NCBI GenBank assembly: GCA_024682995.1 | Contig: JAIKYR010000030.1 | Location: 1 to 39,973 of the forward strand | From: Bacteroidales bacterium | Lineage (GTDB): Bacteria; Bacteroidota; Bacteroidia; Bacteroidales; WCHB1-69 | Length of the DNA stretch: 39,973 nucleotides | Direction of reading: 5' to 3' | In this document: one piece after another, positions 23,517 to 32,707 of the stretch | Layout: each line of letters begins with the position of its first letter | Numbering within the stretch: the first letter of the stretch is position 1 | Position numbers and translations under genes: made by a program | The notes under the pieces: generated by a model | What the model saw: the letters and a program-made list of their open reading frames with translations, nothing else | Told to the model about the DNA's origin: nothing | The model's database searches: none

Positions 23517-23546
23517 TTGTTTCATGCTACAATTTTTGTATATTTG
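23517..23546 (+). promoter_or_regulatory. Consensus Bacteroidetes promoter of secDF
   Basis: TTG (23517-23519), exactly 19 bases, then TATATTTG (23539-23546): both elements and spacing match the TTTG/TAnnTTTG consensus of Bacteroidetes sigma-ABfr promoters. The start ATG is 63 bases downstream. This is the best promoter in the window. Confidence 0.75.
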
Positions 23547-23608
23547 CAACCTTGAAATTTTTATGTCGAAATTTATATAAATTATTAAAAATCAAATAAA
23601 TAAAAGAG

Positions 23609-26600
23609 ATGAAAAACAAAGGACTTGTATTATTCTTTACGATTCTCCTTGCGCTTGTTTGTTTGTACTGTCTGTCTTTCTCCTTCGTCACGTGGCGTGT
23701 GGAGAAGAAGGCTGACGCGTATGCACACAACGAGGCCGCCATTGCAGAGGTGAAGAAGGCAGCGAACGGTGATTTGATGTTGGAGAAGCATCTGATTGAC
23801 TCTTTGATTGATGCACGGAAGCTTCAGTATCTGACCAACATGAACGATTCCACCGTGTTCTTGGGAAACACTTACAAGAAGTGTAAGTACAAAGAGTTGA
23901 ACTTGGGTTTGGACTTGAAGGGCGGTATGAACGTTACCCTCGAAATCTCCATGCCGGATGTGGTGCAAAGCTTGGCCGTCAACAAGGACGACGAGCTGTT
24001 CAAGACGGCTTTCGAGCAGGCTGAGAAACAGTTCGCCAACACGACGAACGGCGATTTTATCGATATCTTCGTGGACAATTTCAACAAGCAGAAGAGTGCG
24101 CTGAAGCTGAACAATGCGAACCTGCGCACCTACTTTGGCGAGCGTTCCGGCATCAAGAATGCCTCTGACGCCCAGATCATTTCCTGGTTGAAGAAGGAAT
24201 CCGGCGAGATTGCGGACCGTACGTTCAAGATTCTCCGCACCCGTATCGACCGTTTCGGCGTGGCCCAGCCCAACCTGCAGCTGCTCCAAGGCGGACGTAT
24301 CCTCGTGGAACTTCCCGGCGTGAAGGAGCCTGAGCGTGTCACCGACCTGTTGAAGAGCACCGCCAAGCTGGAGTTCTGGGAGGTCTATAACGACATCGTG
24401 GGCGGACGCTCCATCCAGCAACGCTTCTTCGAGGCGGATGCCAAGTTGGCCGAACAGCTGAAAAACCAGAAAGAGAACACCACAGAGACTGTTGCCCAGG
24501 ATTCCGTTGCTGACGCACTGGGTCTGGCAGATGCTGAGGTGGAAGAGGATGAGGACGAAATCGAAGACATTGATGTCACCACGGGTGCCATCATGAGCAA
24601 GGCGGTTGCTGTCCCCGGCAGCTTCGTGATCGGCTACTTCAAAGAGGCCGACATGCCCGCCATCAACGGCATGCTCCCGCAGTTGCAGCGCATCCTCGGC
24701 GACAACAGCGTCGTCTTCTATTGGGGTGCCCCTGAGAAGGAATACAACAACGCTTTCCCGCTCTATCCGTTGAAGAAGAAAAACGACCGCATCGGACCGC
24801 TCTTGAGCTCCGAGACCATCGGCGGTGCACGCGTGGTGCGCACGGCCCGTCAGGATGTCGATCAGAATAACCGCGTGGTTGTCAACATGTCCATGGAAGA
24901 CCAGGCCGCCGATGTGTGGCGTAAGATCACCAAGGAGGCTGCCGACAACAGCGCCACCAAGCTGACGGCCATTGCCATCGTGCTTGACGAGTTCGTCTAT
25001 TCCGCTCCTACGGTGCGTTCCGAAATCCCCAACGGCAACTCCGAGATCTCCGGCCATTTCACCGTGGATGAGGCCAAGGACCTCGCCACCGTGCTGAACT
25101 CTGGTAACCTGGAGGCGCGCGTCAATGTGGTGCAATCCGAAATCGTGGGTCCTACCCTTGGTAAGGAATCCATCCGTTCCGGTTTGCTCTCCTTCCTCGC
25201 CGCTTTCATTTTGGTGGTCATCTACATGTTCTTGTACTACAGCCGTGCCGGTCTCGTTGCCGACCTGGCTCTGTTCTCCAACGTGTTCTTCATCGTGGGC
25301 GTGCTCGCCTCCATGGGTGCTGTGCTCACCCTGCCGGGTATCGCCGGTATCGTGTTGACCTTGGGTATGGCCGTTGACGCCAACGTGATCATCTACGAGC
25401 GTGTGCGTGAGGAAGTGCGCGCCGGCAAGGGTATCCGCGTCGCGGTGGACGAAGGTTTCAAACACTCTTACTCCGCCATCATCGACGGTAACGTGACCAC
25501 CCTTATCACCGCTATCGTCCTTTATATCTTCGGTTCCGGTCCTATCCAGGGTTTCGCCACCACGTTGATCATCGGTATTCTCTCCTCCCTGTTCACCGCC
25601 ATCCTGCTGTCCCGCCTTGTCATCGAGGCTCGTCTGAAGAAAGGCAAAACCCTTGAGGTGGGTAACCGCGTGACGTTGAACGCTTTCACCAACACCAGTG
25701 TCGATTTCCTCAGCAAGAGAAAGATATTCTACTGCATCTCGCTGGCGTTGATTTTGATTTCCACGATTTCCTTCTGCACGTTGAAGCTGCAACCCGGTAT
25801 CGATTTCACCGGTGGCCGTTGCTATGTGGTGCGTTTCGACAAGGATGTCACCACCAAGGATGTGCGTGCGGCTGTGATTAAGGAGTTCGGCGGCAATCCG
25901 GAAGTCAAGACTTTCGGTGCCAACGACCAGATCCGTATCATCACCAACTTCAGAATCGAAAGCAACAACCAGGCGGATGATCAGCTCTGCGAGAAGAAAC
26001 TCTACAACTGCTTGAAGGGCTTCTACGGTAAGCAGGATCTCACCGAATATGACTTCACGCACCTGACCAACGATGTGCGTGGTATCCAGTCTTCCCAGAA
26101 GATCCAGCCTACCATCGCCAAGGAATTGTTGATGAAGGCTGTTTGGGCCGTCTTGGTTTCTTTGGTGTTGATTTTCATCTACATCGCCTTGCGTTTCCGC
26201 AACTGGCAGTTCGGTGTGGCGGGTGTGTGCGCCCTGTTCCACGATACCTTCCTGACGGTGGGTATGTTCTCCCTCCTCTATAAGGTGATGCCGTTCTCCA
26301 TGGAAATTGACCAGAACTTCATCGCCGCCATCCTGACGGTGATCGGTTACTCCATCAACAACAACGTGGTGATTTTCGACCGTGTTCGTGAGAACTTGGC
26401 CCTCTATCCGAAGCGTACCAACTACGATAACTTCAACAACGCTATCAACCAGACGCTCGGCCGTAACATCAACACCGCCGGAACCACGTTGGTGACGCTG
26501 CTCGTGATCTTCCTGTTTGGCGGCGAGGTGATCCGCGGTTTCGTGTTCGCCATGTTTGTGGGTATCCTCGTCGGTACCTACTCCGGTATCCTCGTTTCCA

Positions 26601-26671
26601 ACCCGTTCGCTTTCGACCTCTTCAGATTGTCTGGCGACAAGGTGAAACGCGCCAAAACCACTGTTGCATAA
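23609..26671 (+). CDS. secDF: SecDF fusion, protein translocase accessory subunit
   Basis: A 1,020-residue single-chain SecD-SecF. The SecD half has an N-terminal membrane helix, the DLKGGMNVTLEI motif, a periplasmic P1 domain and helices 2-6 with GLVADLALFSNVF and GMAVDANVIIYERVREE. The SecF half begins near residue 700 with LQPGIDFTGGRCYVVRF and ends with GYSINNNVVIFDRVREN. Both halves keep the acidic and arginine residues used for proton-driven pulling of exported chains. The P1 region contains an acidic insert (about 306-325, EVEEDEDEIEDID) not seen in textbook SecD. It will aid export of the LptD, amidase and adhesin products nearby. AAAAGAG lies just before the ATG. Confidence 0.95.
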   Translation: MKNKGLVLFFTILLALVCLYCLSFSFVTWRVEKKADAYAHNEAAIAEVKKAANGDLMLEKHLIDSLIDARKLQYLTNMNDSTVFLGNTYKKCKYKELNLGLDLKGGMNVTLEISMPDVVQSLAVNKDDELFKTAFEQAEKQFANTTNGDFIDIFVDNFNKQKSALKLNNANLRTYFGERSGIKNASDAQIISWLKKESGEIADRTFKILRTRIDRFGVAQPNLQLLQGGRILVELPGVKEPERVTDLLKSTAKLEFWEVYNDIVGGRSIQQRFFEADAKLAEQLKNQKENTTETVAQDSVADALGLADAEVEEDEDEIEDIDVTTGAIMSKAVAVPGSFVIGYFKEADMPAINGMLPQLQRILGDNSVVFYWGAPEKEYNNAFPLYPLKKKNDRIGPLLSSETIGGARVVRTARQDVDQNNRVVVNMSMEDQAADVWRKITKEAADNSATKLTAIAIVLDEFVYSAPTVRSEIPNGNSEISGHFTVDEAKDLATVLNSGNLEARVNVVQSEIVGPTLGKESIRSGLLSFLAAFILVVIYMFLYYSRAGLVADLALFSNVFFIVGVLASMGAVLTLPGIAGIVLTLGMAVDANVIIYERVREEVRAGKGIRVAVDEGFKHSYSAIIDGNVTTLITAIVLYIFGSGPIQGFATTLIIGILSSLFTAILLSRLVIEARLKKGKTLEVGNRVTLNAFTNTSVDFLSKRKIFYCISLALILISTISFCTLKLQPGIDFTGGRCYVVRFDKDVTTKDVRAAVIKEFGGNPEVKTFGANDQIRIITNFRIESNNQADDQLCEKKLYNCLKGFYGKQDLTEYDFTHLTNDVRGIQSSQKIQPTIAKELLMKAVWAVLVSLVLIFIYIALRFRNWQFGVAGVCALFHDTFLTVGMFSLLYKVMPFSMEIDQNFIAAILTVIGYSINNNVVIFDRVRENLALYPKRTNYDNFNNAINQTLGRNINTAGTTLVTLLVIFLFGGEVIRGFVFAMFVGILVGTYSGILVSNPFAFDLFRLSGDKVKRAKTTVA

Positions 26672-26708
26672 TAACAGGTCGTTATACGACGATTTTTTAT
26701 AAAAAAAT

Positions 26709-26745
26709 AATTCGGGATGGTGTTAAAACTATCCCGAATTTTTAT
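26709..26745 (+). terminator. Intrinsic terminator after secDF
   Basis: Thirteen-pair stem with one G-T pair (26709-26721 with 26728-26740, arms AATTCGGGATGGT and ACTATCCCGAATT), six-base loop, then TTTATTATTTT. It separates secDF from the OmpA-family gene. Confidence 0.7.
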
Positions 26746-26788
26746 TATTTTAGCGGCCCAATTATTATAAGGTAAAAAATCATTAAAA

Positions 26789-29314
26789 ATGAAACTATAC
26801 AAACTGTCTCTGTTTCTTTTATCTATTTTAATAACAGTTACTTGTACCGTATCGGCACAGGGTCCTGTGTTGCGTGATGCCGACAACCTGTTTCGGGATT
26901 GCCAGTATGAAAAATCCTTGGAACAATATAAAAAAGGTATAAAGAAGTTGCAGGGCAACCGCGTGGAGATCCAGCGCGCCACTTTCCAGATCGCCGAATG
27001 TTACCGTATCATGGGCGATTTGAAGAAGGCCGAACAGCAGTATCTCCGTTTGGAAAAGAAGAATTACCAGAAGGACAACCCCATTATCCTTTTTCATCTT
27101 GGTAGCATCTACAATCTTCGTGGGGAATATGACCAGGCCTTGAAGTATTACAACAGCTTCAAGAAGCGTGCTCCCGAGGATTCGCGTGCAGATGCCCGCA
27201 TTGAGGGCTGTAACAACGCTAAGATGTGGACGGAGAACCCCACCCGCTACGAGGTGGAGAACCTCAAGAAATTCAACACCCGTGAGGATGAGTGGGCACC
27301 GCGCTGGGGCAATGATGAGAAGCGCAACTCCATCATCTTCACCTCCAACCGTGAAGGTTCCAAGGGCAAAGGCACCGACCAATGGACGGGTGTCAACTTT
27401 TCCGACATTTATGTGACCAACAAGCCGAAAAGCAAGAATACCGACTGGCCGGGTGAGTGGTCTCCGGTGACGACCTTGGACGAAGGTGAGACGCTGAACA
27501 CGGGTGTGAATGAAGGCGAAGCCTCCTCCAACCGCAAGGGAACGGTCTATTATTTCACCAAGTGTCCGCAAGACAAGAAGAAAGTGCAAGGCTGCTATAT
27601 CTACAAGTCGATGAAGAAGGGCAAAGCCTGGGGCGAAGCCGAACTGGTATATATGGGAGACTCCGCTTATAATTATGTGCATCCTTTCATCTCCGGCGAT
27701 GAGCTGACGATCTATTTCGCTTCCAACCGTCCGGGTGGCCATGGCGGCTATGATATCTGGATGGCTACACGTACGAAGAAATCGGCTAAGTTCTCCAACA
27801 TTACCAACCTCGGTCCCAATGTGAACACCGCCGGACAGGAGGTGTTCCCGAGCCTGCGCAACGACCAGGAACTCTACTTCTCGTCGGATGGATGGCCCGG
27901 TATGGGTGGCCTTGACCTGTTCGTCTCCCACAACAAGGGGGGCGCATGGCAGAAGGCTGAGAACCTGATGGTGCCTATCAACTCCTGTGGCGATGATCTT
28001 GGCATTATCTTCGATGAAAATGAGGCTATTGACCCTAAGTCCAAATCACCATATCTGGCCAAAGGTTATTTCTCCTCCAATCGTACTGGCGGACGTGGTG
28101 GCGACGACATCTACTACTTCCTTCTCCGTCCGTTGGTCTATACTATTTCAGGTTATGTGCGTGACAAGAACAACGGTCAGTACATGGATGGTGTGGAAGT
28201 GGAAATCGAGGGCTCGGATGGTACCAGCTACAAGACCACCACGGATGTGAAGGGTTATTATCATTTCGATAAAACGAAGATCCTTGGATCCACTACATAT
28301 AATTTGAAAGTGAAGAAGACCGGCTATTGGGAGAATGGTAATACCGCCCAGCAGACGACTGTCGGTTTGACGGAAAACACCGACCTCAAACAGGATTTCT
28401 CGCTGGAGCCTATCCCGAAGGAGCCGATCCTGCTGCCGGAGATTTTGTATGATCTGGCCAAGTGGGACCTCAAACCTCAGTATAAGGACTCTTTGATGTA
28501 CCTATATAATATTATGGTAAAGAATCCGACGATTGTCATCGAGTTGCGTTCTCACACCGACTCGCGTGACACGGAGGAGAAGAACGACATTCTGTCCCAG
28601 AACCGTGCCCAATCCTGCGTTGACTTCCTCGTGAATGAGATGGGCATCGCCGCTGACCGTATTGTGGCCAAGGGTTATGGTGAGCGTGTCCCCAGAAAGC
28701 TGGAGAAGGACATGTACTCCACCTATAACGGGAAGAAGTATTTCTTCGCCAAGGGTACGGTGCTGACGGAGGCTTACTGCGAATCCTTCCCCACGAAGAA
28801 CGAGAAGGAGGCAGCCCACCAGCTCAACCGTCGTACGGAGTTCATCATCCTGCGTGACGACTATGTGCCGAGCAGCGATAACATTGACAGCGTGCGTCGT
28901 GGCGGCGGTATCGCCCTGGTGCAGGAGCGTACGGTGCCCGTAACCATCGTCGGTGATGATGTGAAGGGTACCTGTTTCGCTAACAGCAAGTCGATGGATT
29001 TCGTGATTGGTAACAAGAGCGACGAGATCTTCATGAACTATGCGGATGCTACCCGTTTCCTGAAAGAGTCCATTATCAACCTGGATGATTTCGAGGAGAA
29101 AGCTGCCGCCATCAAACAGGAGGACGGTAGTATTATTGACGGCGTGGTGCTCTATCTGCAGGAGATTCGTGTGGGTGATGACTATGCCGAGAATGTGAAG
29201 GTGACGGTGAAGAAGAACCTGCCCGCCGCTTTTGTGATTGGTGATGGCTTCATCCAGAACGAATGGGGCAACTTCACCATCGACAAGTCGCGCAGCTTGC
29301 TGATTTACAGATAA
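26789..29314 (+). CDS. PorE-like OmpA-family protein with a retropepsin-like tail
   Basis: An 841-residue exported protein. Order of parts: signal peptide (1-24, ending VSAQ), TPR-like helices (about 28-140, YEKSLEQYKKGI, YDQALKYYNSFKK), PD40/WD40-like propeller (about 165-445, repeated IYFASNRPGGHGGYDIW, LYFSSDGWPGMGGLDLF, GYFSSNRTGGRGGDDIY), a carboxypeptidase-regulatory-like domain (about 450-535), then an OmpA peptidoglycan-binding domain (about 550-690, with RSHTDSRDTEEKNDILSQNR). This is the PorE layout of the type IX secretion system. PorE is a lipoprotein, but I see no clear lipobox here. The last ~150 residues look like a clan AA aspartic protease, with VIGN where the catalytic DTGA should be. 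Confidence 0.8.
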   Translation: MKLYKLSLFLLSILITVTCTVSAQGPVLRDADNLFRDCQYEKSLEQYKKGIKKLQGNRVEIQRATFQIAECYRIMGDLKKAEQQYLRLEKKNYQKDNPIILFHLGSIYNLRGEYDQALKYYNSFKKRAPEDSRADARIEGCNNAKMWTENPTRYEVENLKKFNTREDEWAPRWGNDEKRNSIIFTSNREGSKGKGTDQWTGVNFSDIYVTNKPKSKNTDWPGEWSPVTTLDEGETLNTGVNEGEASSNRKGTVYYFTKCPQDKKKVQGCYIYKSMKKGKAWGEAELVYMGDSAYNYVHPFISGDELTIYFASNRPGGHGGYDIWMATRTKKSAKFSNITNLGPNVNTAGQEVFPSLRNDQELYFSSDGWPGMGGLDLFVSHNKGGAWQKAENLMVPINSCGDDLGIIFDENEAIDPKSKSPYLAKGYFSSNRTGGRGGDDIYYFLLRPLVYTISGYVRDKNNGQYMDGVEVEIEGSDGTSYKTTTDVKGYYHFDKTKILGSTTYNLKVKKTGYWENGNTAQQTTVGLTENTDLKQDFSLEPIPKEPILLPEILYDLAKWDLKPQYKDSLMYLYNIMVKNPTIVIELRSHTDSRDTEEKNDILSQNRAQSCVDFLVNEMGIAADRIVAKGYGERVPRKLEKDMYSTYNGKKYFFAKGTVLTEAYCESFPTKNEKEAAHQLNRRTEFIILRDDYVPSSDNIDSVRRGGGIALVQERTVPVTIVGDDVKGTCFANSKSMDFVIGNKSDEIFMNYADATRFLKESIINLDDFEEKAAAIKQEDGSIIDGVVLYLQEIRVGDDYAENVKVTVKKNLPAAFVIGDGFIQNEWGNFTIDKSRSLLIYR

Positions 29315-29334
29315 GTTCCGACGAAAGAACAAAC

Positions 29335-29367
29335 AAAAAAGGATGACGTGATGTCATCCTTTTTTTT
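29335..29367. terminator. Bidirectional terminator between convergent genes
   Basis: A-run, GGATGAC (29341-29347), loop GTGAT, GTCATCC (29353-29359), T-run. With A6 before and T8 after, it can end transcripts from the PorE-like gene on plus and from the lptB gene on minus. Confidence 0.8.
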
Positions 29368-29448
29368 GTATGGAAAGGCTTGCACATGCCAAAAACCAAC
29401 AGTAGGTCGCAAATCGAAAACCGCAAACCGCAAACCGCGCGAGGATGG

Positions 29449-30180
29449 TTATTTCCTCAATTCGAAATTGGAACCCAAATAGACCTTCTTGACTATCGGG
29501 TCGCTGGCCAGCTCCTCCGCGGTGCCCGACTTGAGCACACGTCCCTCGTACAACAGGTAGGCACGGTCGGTGATGGAGAGCGTCTCGTGGACGTTATGGT
29601 CGGTGATGACGATGCCGATGTTCTTGTCCTTCAGCTTAGCCACGATGTTCTGGATGTCCTCCACGGCGATGGGGTCCACGCCGGCGAAGGGCTCGTCCAA
29701 GAGGATGAATTTGGGGTCGGAGGCCAGGCAGCGGGCAATCTCCACACGACGGCGCTCGCCGCCGGAGAGGTTGTTGCCCTTGTTCTTCCGCACCTTCTGG
29801 ATATTGAACTCCGAGATGAGGCTCTCCAGCTTGTCCTTCTGCTCCTCTTTGCTCTTGCCGCTGAACTCCAGTATGGCCTTGATGTTGTCCTCTACAGTCA
29901 GCTGGCGGAACACGGAGGCCTCCTGCGGCAGGTAGGCGAGGCCCAGCTGCGCACGGCGGTACATGGGCAGGTCGGTGATCTCCTGATCGTTCAGGAAGAT
30001 TCGGCCCGAATAGGGCTTGATGAGCCCCACAATCATGTAGAAAGAGGTGGTCTTGCCGGCACCGTTAGGGCCGAGCAGCCCCACAATCTCCCCTTGGGTG
30101 AACTCGATGGAGACTTCGTTCACCACCGTCCTGTTCTTGTATTTCTTGACTAATTTTTCCGTTCGGATATGGTATTCCAT
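29449..30180 (-). CDS. lptB: LptB, ATPase of the LPS export ABC transporter
   Basis: A 243-residue ABC ATPase with Walker A GPNGAGKT (37-44), a Q-loop region, signature [13 protein letters not shown] and Walker [14 protein letters not shown] followed by the switch region [17 protein letters not shown] and DHNVHETL are specific for the LptB branch. LptB drives LptFG to pull LPS from the inner membrane onto the LptC-A-D bridge. The gene starts one base before the end of the SRPBCC gene upstream, so the two are co-transcribed. Confidence 0.95.
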   Translation of the reverse strand: MEYHIRTEKLVKKYKNRTVVNEVSIEFTQGEIVGLLGPNGAGKTTSFYMIVGLIKPYSGRIFLNDQEITDLPMYRRAQLGLAYLPQEASVFRQLTVEDNIKAILEFSGKSKEEQKDKLESLISEFNIQKVRKNKGNNLSGGERRRVEIARCLASDPKFILLDEPFAGVDPIAVEDIQNIVAKLKDKNIGIVITDHNVHETLSITDRAYLLYEGRVLKSGTAEELASDPIVKKVYLGSNFELRK

Positions 30181-30181
30181 G

Positions 30182-30586
30182 CTAGCTCCTTTCTATAACT
30201 TCTTTTAGTTTGCCCATGACGCTGCCCATCATCTGCTCCATCGGACCTTTGAGCATGGCCTGGATCCAGAAGGGCATGTCGGCCTCCGCCTCCACTTGCA
30301 AAGTGCTCTCCGTACCCATGCTTTCAATCCGGAAATGCACATTGGCCGATACGCTCTTGTCGGTGTCCAAATGATAGATGACATATTGGTAAGGAACCGC
30401 ATCGGCCAGACGCATATTGCAGGTAATCATGTTCTTGATGGTGAAGGAACACCCCTGCTCGTCGGCGTGCCAGTCGGTGATGTCAGGGATGGGGGGAGCC
30501 TGCGTGGTCTGGATCAGATGGCAGAGGAAATCGTAGGTCTTCGTCGCACTGGCGGCAATGGTCTCCGTGTTGCTTGTCAGCTTCAT
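30182..30586 (-). CDS. SRPBCC/START-like small protein
   Basis: A 134-residue protein beginning [20 protein letters not shown], with the pattern of SRPBCC (polyketide cyclase/START-like) helix-grip proteins: an early [12 protein letters not shown] helix region, antiparallel strands ([25 protein letters not shown]-type, [10 protein letters not shown]) and a long C-terminal helix ([17 protein letters not shown]). These bind hydrophobic ligands in the cytosol. I start it at ATG 30586; the upstream TTG at 30613 falls inside the -7 promoter box. It directly precedes lptB, so a link to lipid handling is possible but unproven. Confidence 0.75.
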   Translation of the reverse strand: MKLTSNTETIAASATKTYDFLCHLIQTTQAPPIPDITDWHADEQGCSFTIKNMITCNMRLADAVPYQYVIYHLDTDKSVSANVHFRIESMGTESTLQVEAEADMPFWIQAMLKGPMEQMMGSVMGKLKEVIERS

Positions 30587-30610
30587 AGATTTTATCTTAA
30601 AAAAGTTGTG

Positions 30611-30618
30611 CAAAGATA
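30611..30618 (-). promoter_or_regulatory. Putative -7 box for SRPBCC-lptB
   Basis: TATCTTTG on the minus strand, 25 bases before the SRPBCC ATG. It lies only 12 bases from the plus-strand -7 box of mscL, so the two RNA polymerase footprints must overlap. Confidence 0.55.
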
Positions 30619-30630
30619 TGCTTTTTTTTG

Positions 30631-30638
30631 TACTTTTG
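30631..30638 (+). promoter_or_regulatory. Putative -7 box of mscL
   Basis: TACTTTTG matches TAnnTTTG. A TTG at 30606-30608 lies 22 bases upstream, as in other promoters of this window. The mscL ATG is 38 bases downstream. Confidence 0.55.
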
Positions 30639-30675
30639 CGGAATAAAAATCAGTATTAACCTAAATCGCATTATT

Positions 30676-31110
30676 ATGAAAAAGTTTTTACAAGAGTTCA
30701 AAGACTTCGCCATGAAAGGTAATGTCATGGATATGGCGATTGGTGTCATCATCGGCGGCGCTTTCGGTAAAATCGTCACCTCTTTGGTGAACGATCTCCT
30801 CATGCCCCTCGTCGGCGCCTTGATCGGCAATGTGGACTTCACCACCCTGTCCGCCACGCTGCGTGCCCCCAAATTGGGCGAGGGCGGCGAGGTTATCAAA
30901 GAGGCTGTCACGCTGAATTATGGTAACTTCATCCAGACGACGGTGGACTTCCTCATTGTGGCACTCTGTATCTTCGGTGTCATCAAGCTCATCAACAAGG
31001 CTACATCTTTGGCCAAGAAGAAAGAGGAAGAGGCTCCCGCACCCGCTCCCGAACCGACCAAGGAGGAAGTGTTGCTGACCGAAATCCGCGACATCTTGAA
31101 ACAAAAATAA
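30676..31110 (+). CDS. mscL: Large-conductance mechanosensitive channel MscL
   Basis: A 144-residue channel subunit. An N-terminal amphipathic helix ([16 protein letters not shown]) is followed by the pore-lining TM1 with the conserved [22 protein letters not shown], then LLMPLVG. A periplasmic loop and TM2 ([16 protein letters not shown]) follow, then a charged KKKEEE-Ala/Pro linker and the C-terminal helix ([14 protein letters not shown]). It opens under membrane tension to release solutes during osmotic downshock. I take ATG 30676; the frame extends upstream only into the promoter. Confidence 0.97.
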   Translation: MKKFLQEFKDFAMKGNVMDMAIGVIIGGAFGKIVTSLVNDLLMPLVGALIGNVDFTTLSATLRAPKLGEGGEVIKEAVTLNYGNFIQTTVDFLIVALCIFGVIKLINKATSLAKKKEEEAPAPAPEPTKEEVLLTEIRDILKQK

Positions 31111-31130
31111 AAACCTTTTCTGACAATAGG

Positions 31131-31160
31131 AGAGGGGACCGCAGGGTTCCCTCTTTTTTT
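31131..31160 (+). terminator. Intrinsic terminator after mscL
   Basis: Stem GAGGG-G-ACC (from 31132) with GGT-T-CCCTC (to 31152), loop around GCAG, followed by T7. It lies 21 bases after the mscL stop. Confidence 0.75.
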
Positions 31161-31404
31161 GTGCGATAGATGTTGATCTACGAGGGCGATTTAATGGTGG
31201 GGTAGTAAAGAGATTGAACAATAAATCATCGCCTCGGAGAGGCACAACGCACTCAGTGCAATTAACTCCACACAAGCCGTCAGGCGCAGTGTGGGGTGGT
31301 GGTGTGCGTGTACGACCACTCGCGGTGCAGGTGTCGCTTGCACCGAAGGATTGAACCTTCCCGCCGCGAAAGTCACACACTATCAATATGTGAAAATGAT
31401 GAGA
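31161..31404. repeat. Gene-free stretch with nested palindromes
   Basis: No gene is visible. There are two hairpins. One is nested: CCACAC (31268-31273), GCC (31276-31278), GGC (31283-31285), GTGTGG (31289-31294). The other is CGGTGCA (31323-31329) with TGCACCG (31339-31345). The core GCCGTCAGGC at 31276-31285 is the reverse complement of GCCTGACGGC at 7455-7464. This suggests a dispersed REP-like intergenic repeat of this genome. Confidence 0.5.
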
Positions 31405-31437
31405 TTGCAAGACTAAACGAGAAAAACAGTATCTTTG
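31405..31437 (+). promoter_or_regulatory. Putative promoter of pyrC-xseA
   Basis: TTG (31405-31407), 22 bases, then TATCTTTG (31430-31437). The leader to the pyrC ATG is about 85 bases, long enough for leader control, but I see no recognisable attenuator. Confidence 0.55.
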
Positions 31438-31529
31438 CCGCACAAATATAAAAAACATAAATAAATAATGTGCAGAGTATGAGAGATTAGAGGTGACAGA
31501 GCAATGATTTAAGAATAAAAACAGAAATT

Positions 31530-32705
31530 ATGATATTTTCAAAAGTACACATCATTGACGACACTTTGGACACGCTCGCCAATCTGGTCATAGAGAACGG
31601 CCTGATACAGCGGGTTGACATCCTGGACGGCACGCCGGACCCGTCGCTACCGGTATATTTGCCCGCCTTTACGGACTTGCATGCGCATTTCCGCGATCCG
31701 GGCCTCACCTATAAGGAGGATGTGGAGTCGGGTAGCCGTGCTGCCGTGCGTGGCGGCTACACGGCCGTGAACCTCATGCCCAACACCCTGCCGGTGGTCA
31801 GCAGCGTGGCGCAGGCCCGTGACGTGGAAGACCGCATCACGAAACTGGATCTGATACAGGCCAATCAGGTGGTGAGCATGACACTGAACGAACAGGGCCA
31901 GGACTGCTCGCATCTGCGCGATATCCCCGCGGGCACCATACCCTTCGTCTCCGACGACGGCAAGGGCGTGAACCGAGACGACGTGATGGAAGAGATCTTT
32001 AACATCTGTAAGGAGAAGGACTTCCTCATCATGGCTCATGAGGAGGACGCCCGTTACAGTCCGCAGGATTTGCGCATGGCCGAGAACGCCATGACATTCC
32101 GCGACTTGGCCCTTTGCGAGAAAACGGGCGGCAGCATCCATTTCTGCCATGTCAGCACAATAGAGGCCATCACGGCCATTGCTGAGGCCAAGGCGAAAGG
32201 CTTGCGCGTGTCGTGCGAGGTGTGCCCGCATCATATCTATTTCAATGCGGAGCAGGCCAACTACTACCGTGTGGCCCCGCCGTTCCGCAACAACGAGGAC
32301 ATCGCCGCCCTCATCAAGGGGATGCAGGATGGCACGGTGGATGCCATCAGTACAGACCACGCACCGCATACGCCCGAGGATAAGGCTAACGGGGCTAATG
32401 GTATCTCTGGCATTGAGACGGCTTTCGCGCTCTGTTATACGAAGTTGGTGCGCGGAGGATTCCTCACTATCAACCAGTTGGTGAAACTGATGTCCACCAC
32501 GCCATCGGCGATGATGCGCGTCCTCAAGGGAAGCTTCAAGGTGGGCATGCGGGCTGATTTTGTGAAGGTGGACTTGAATACTCCGTATGTGATCCGTTCG
32601 GAGGAGTTCGCCTCGCGCGGGAAGAACACGCCTTTCGATGGCCAGCAGGTGTATGGACGCGTGCTCGAGACCATCAAGGCAGGCAAAACGGTTTATAAGG
32701 CATAA
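31530..32705 (+). CDS. pyrC: Dihydroorotase (class I type)
   Basis: A 391-residue amidohydrolase that closes carbamoyl-aspartate to dihydroorotate in pyrimidine synthesis. It has the metal-binding DLHAHFRDPG (H51, H53), NLMPNT, the later ligands in HFCHVST and CEVCPHHIYF, and the catalytic D in ISTDHAPHT. It follows the long, class I form found in Bacteroidetes rather than the short E. coli type. The next gene, xseA, starts two bases after its stop, so the two form one transcript. Confidence 0.93.
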   Translation: MIFSKVHIIDDTLDTLANLVIENGLIQRVDILDGTPDPSLPVYLPAFTDLHAHFRDPGLTYKEDVESGSRAAVRGGYTAVNLMPNTLPVVSSVAQARDVEDRITKLDLIQANQVVSMTLNEQGQDCSHLRDIPAGTIPFVSDDGKGVNRDDVMEEIFNICKEKDFLIMAHEEDARYSPQDLRMAENAMTFRDLALCEKTGGSIHFCHVSTIEAITAIAEAKAKGLRVSCEVCPHHIYFNAEQANYYRVAPPFRNNEDIAALIKGMQDGTVDAISTDHAPHTPEDKANGANGISGIETAFALCYTKLVRGGFLTINQLVKLMSTTPSAMMRVLKGSFKVGMRADFVKVDLNTPYVIRSEEFASRGKNTPFDGQQVYGRVLETIKAGKTVYKA

Positions 32706-32707
32706 CG

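Noticed and set aside
23630-26242. 870-codon open frame on the minus strand opposite secDF
   Set aside because: It is the antisense shadow of a GC-rich, strongly conserved gene. The translation is rich in His/Gln/Asp/Glu/Gly with no recognisable domain.
29390-29440. Short GCAAACC-type repeats before lptB as a CRISPR-like array
   Set aside because: Only two or three copies of a 7-mer in direct contact, with no spacers.
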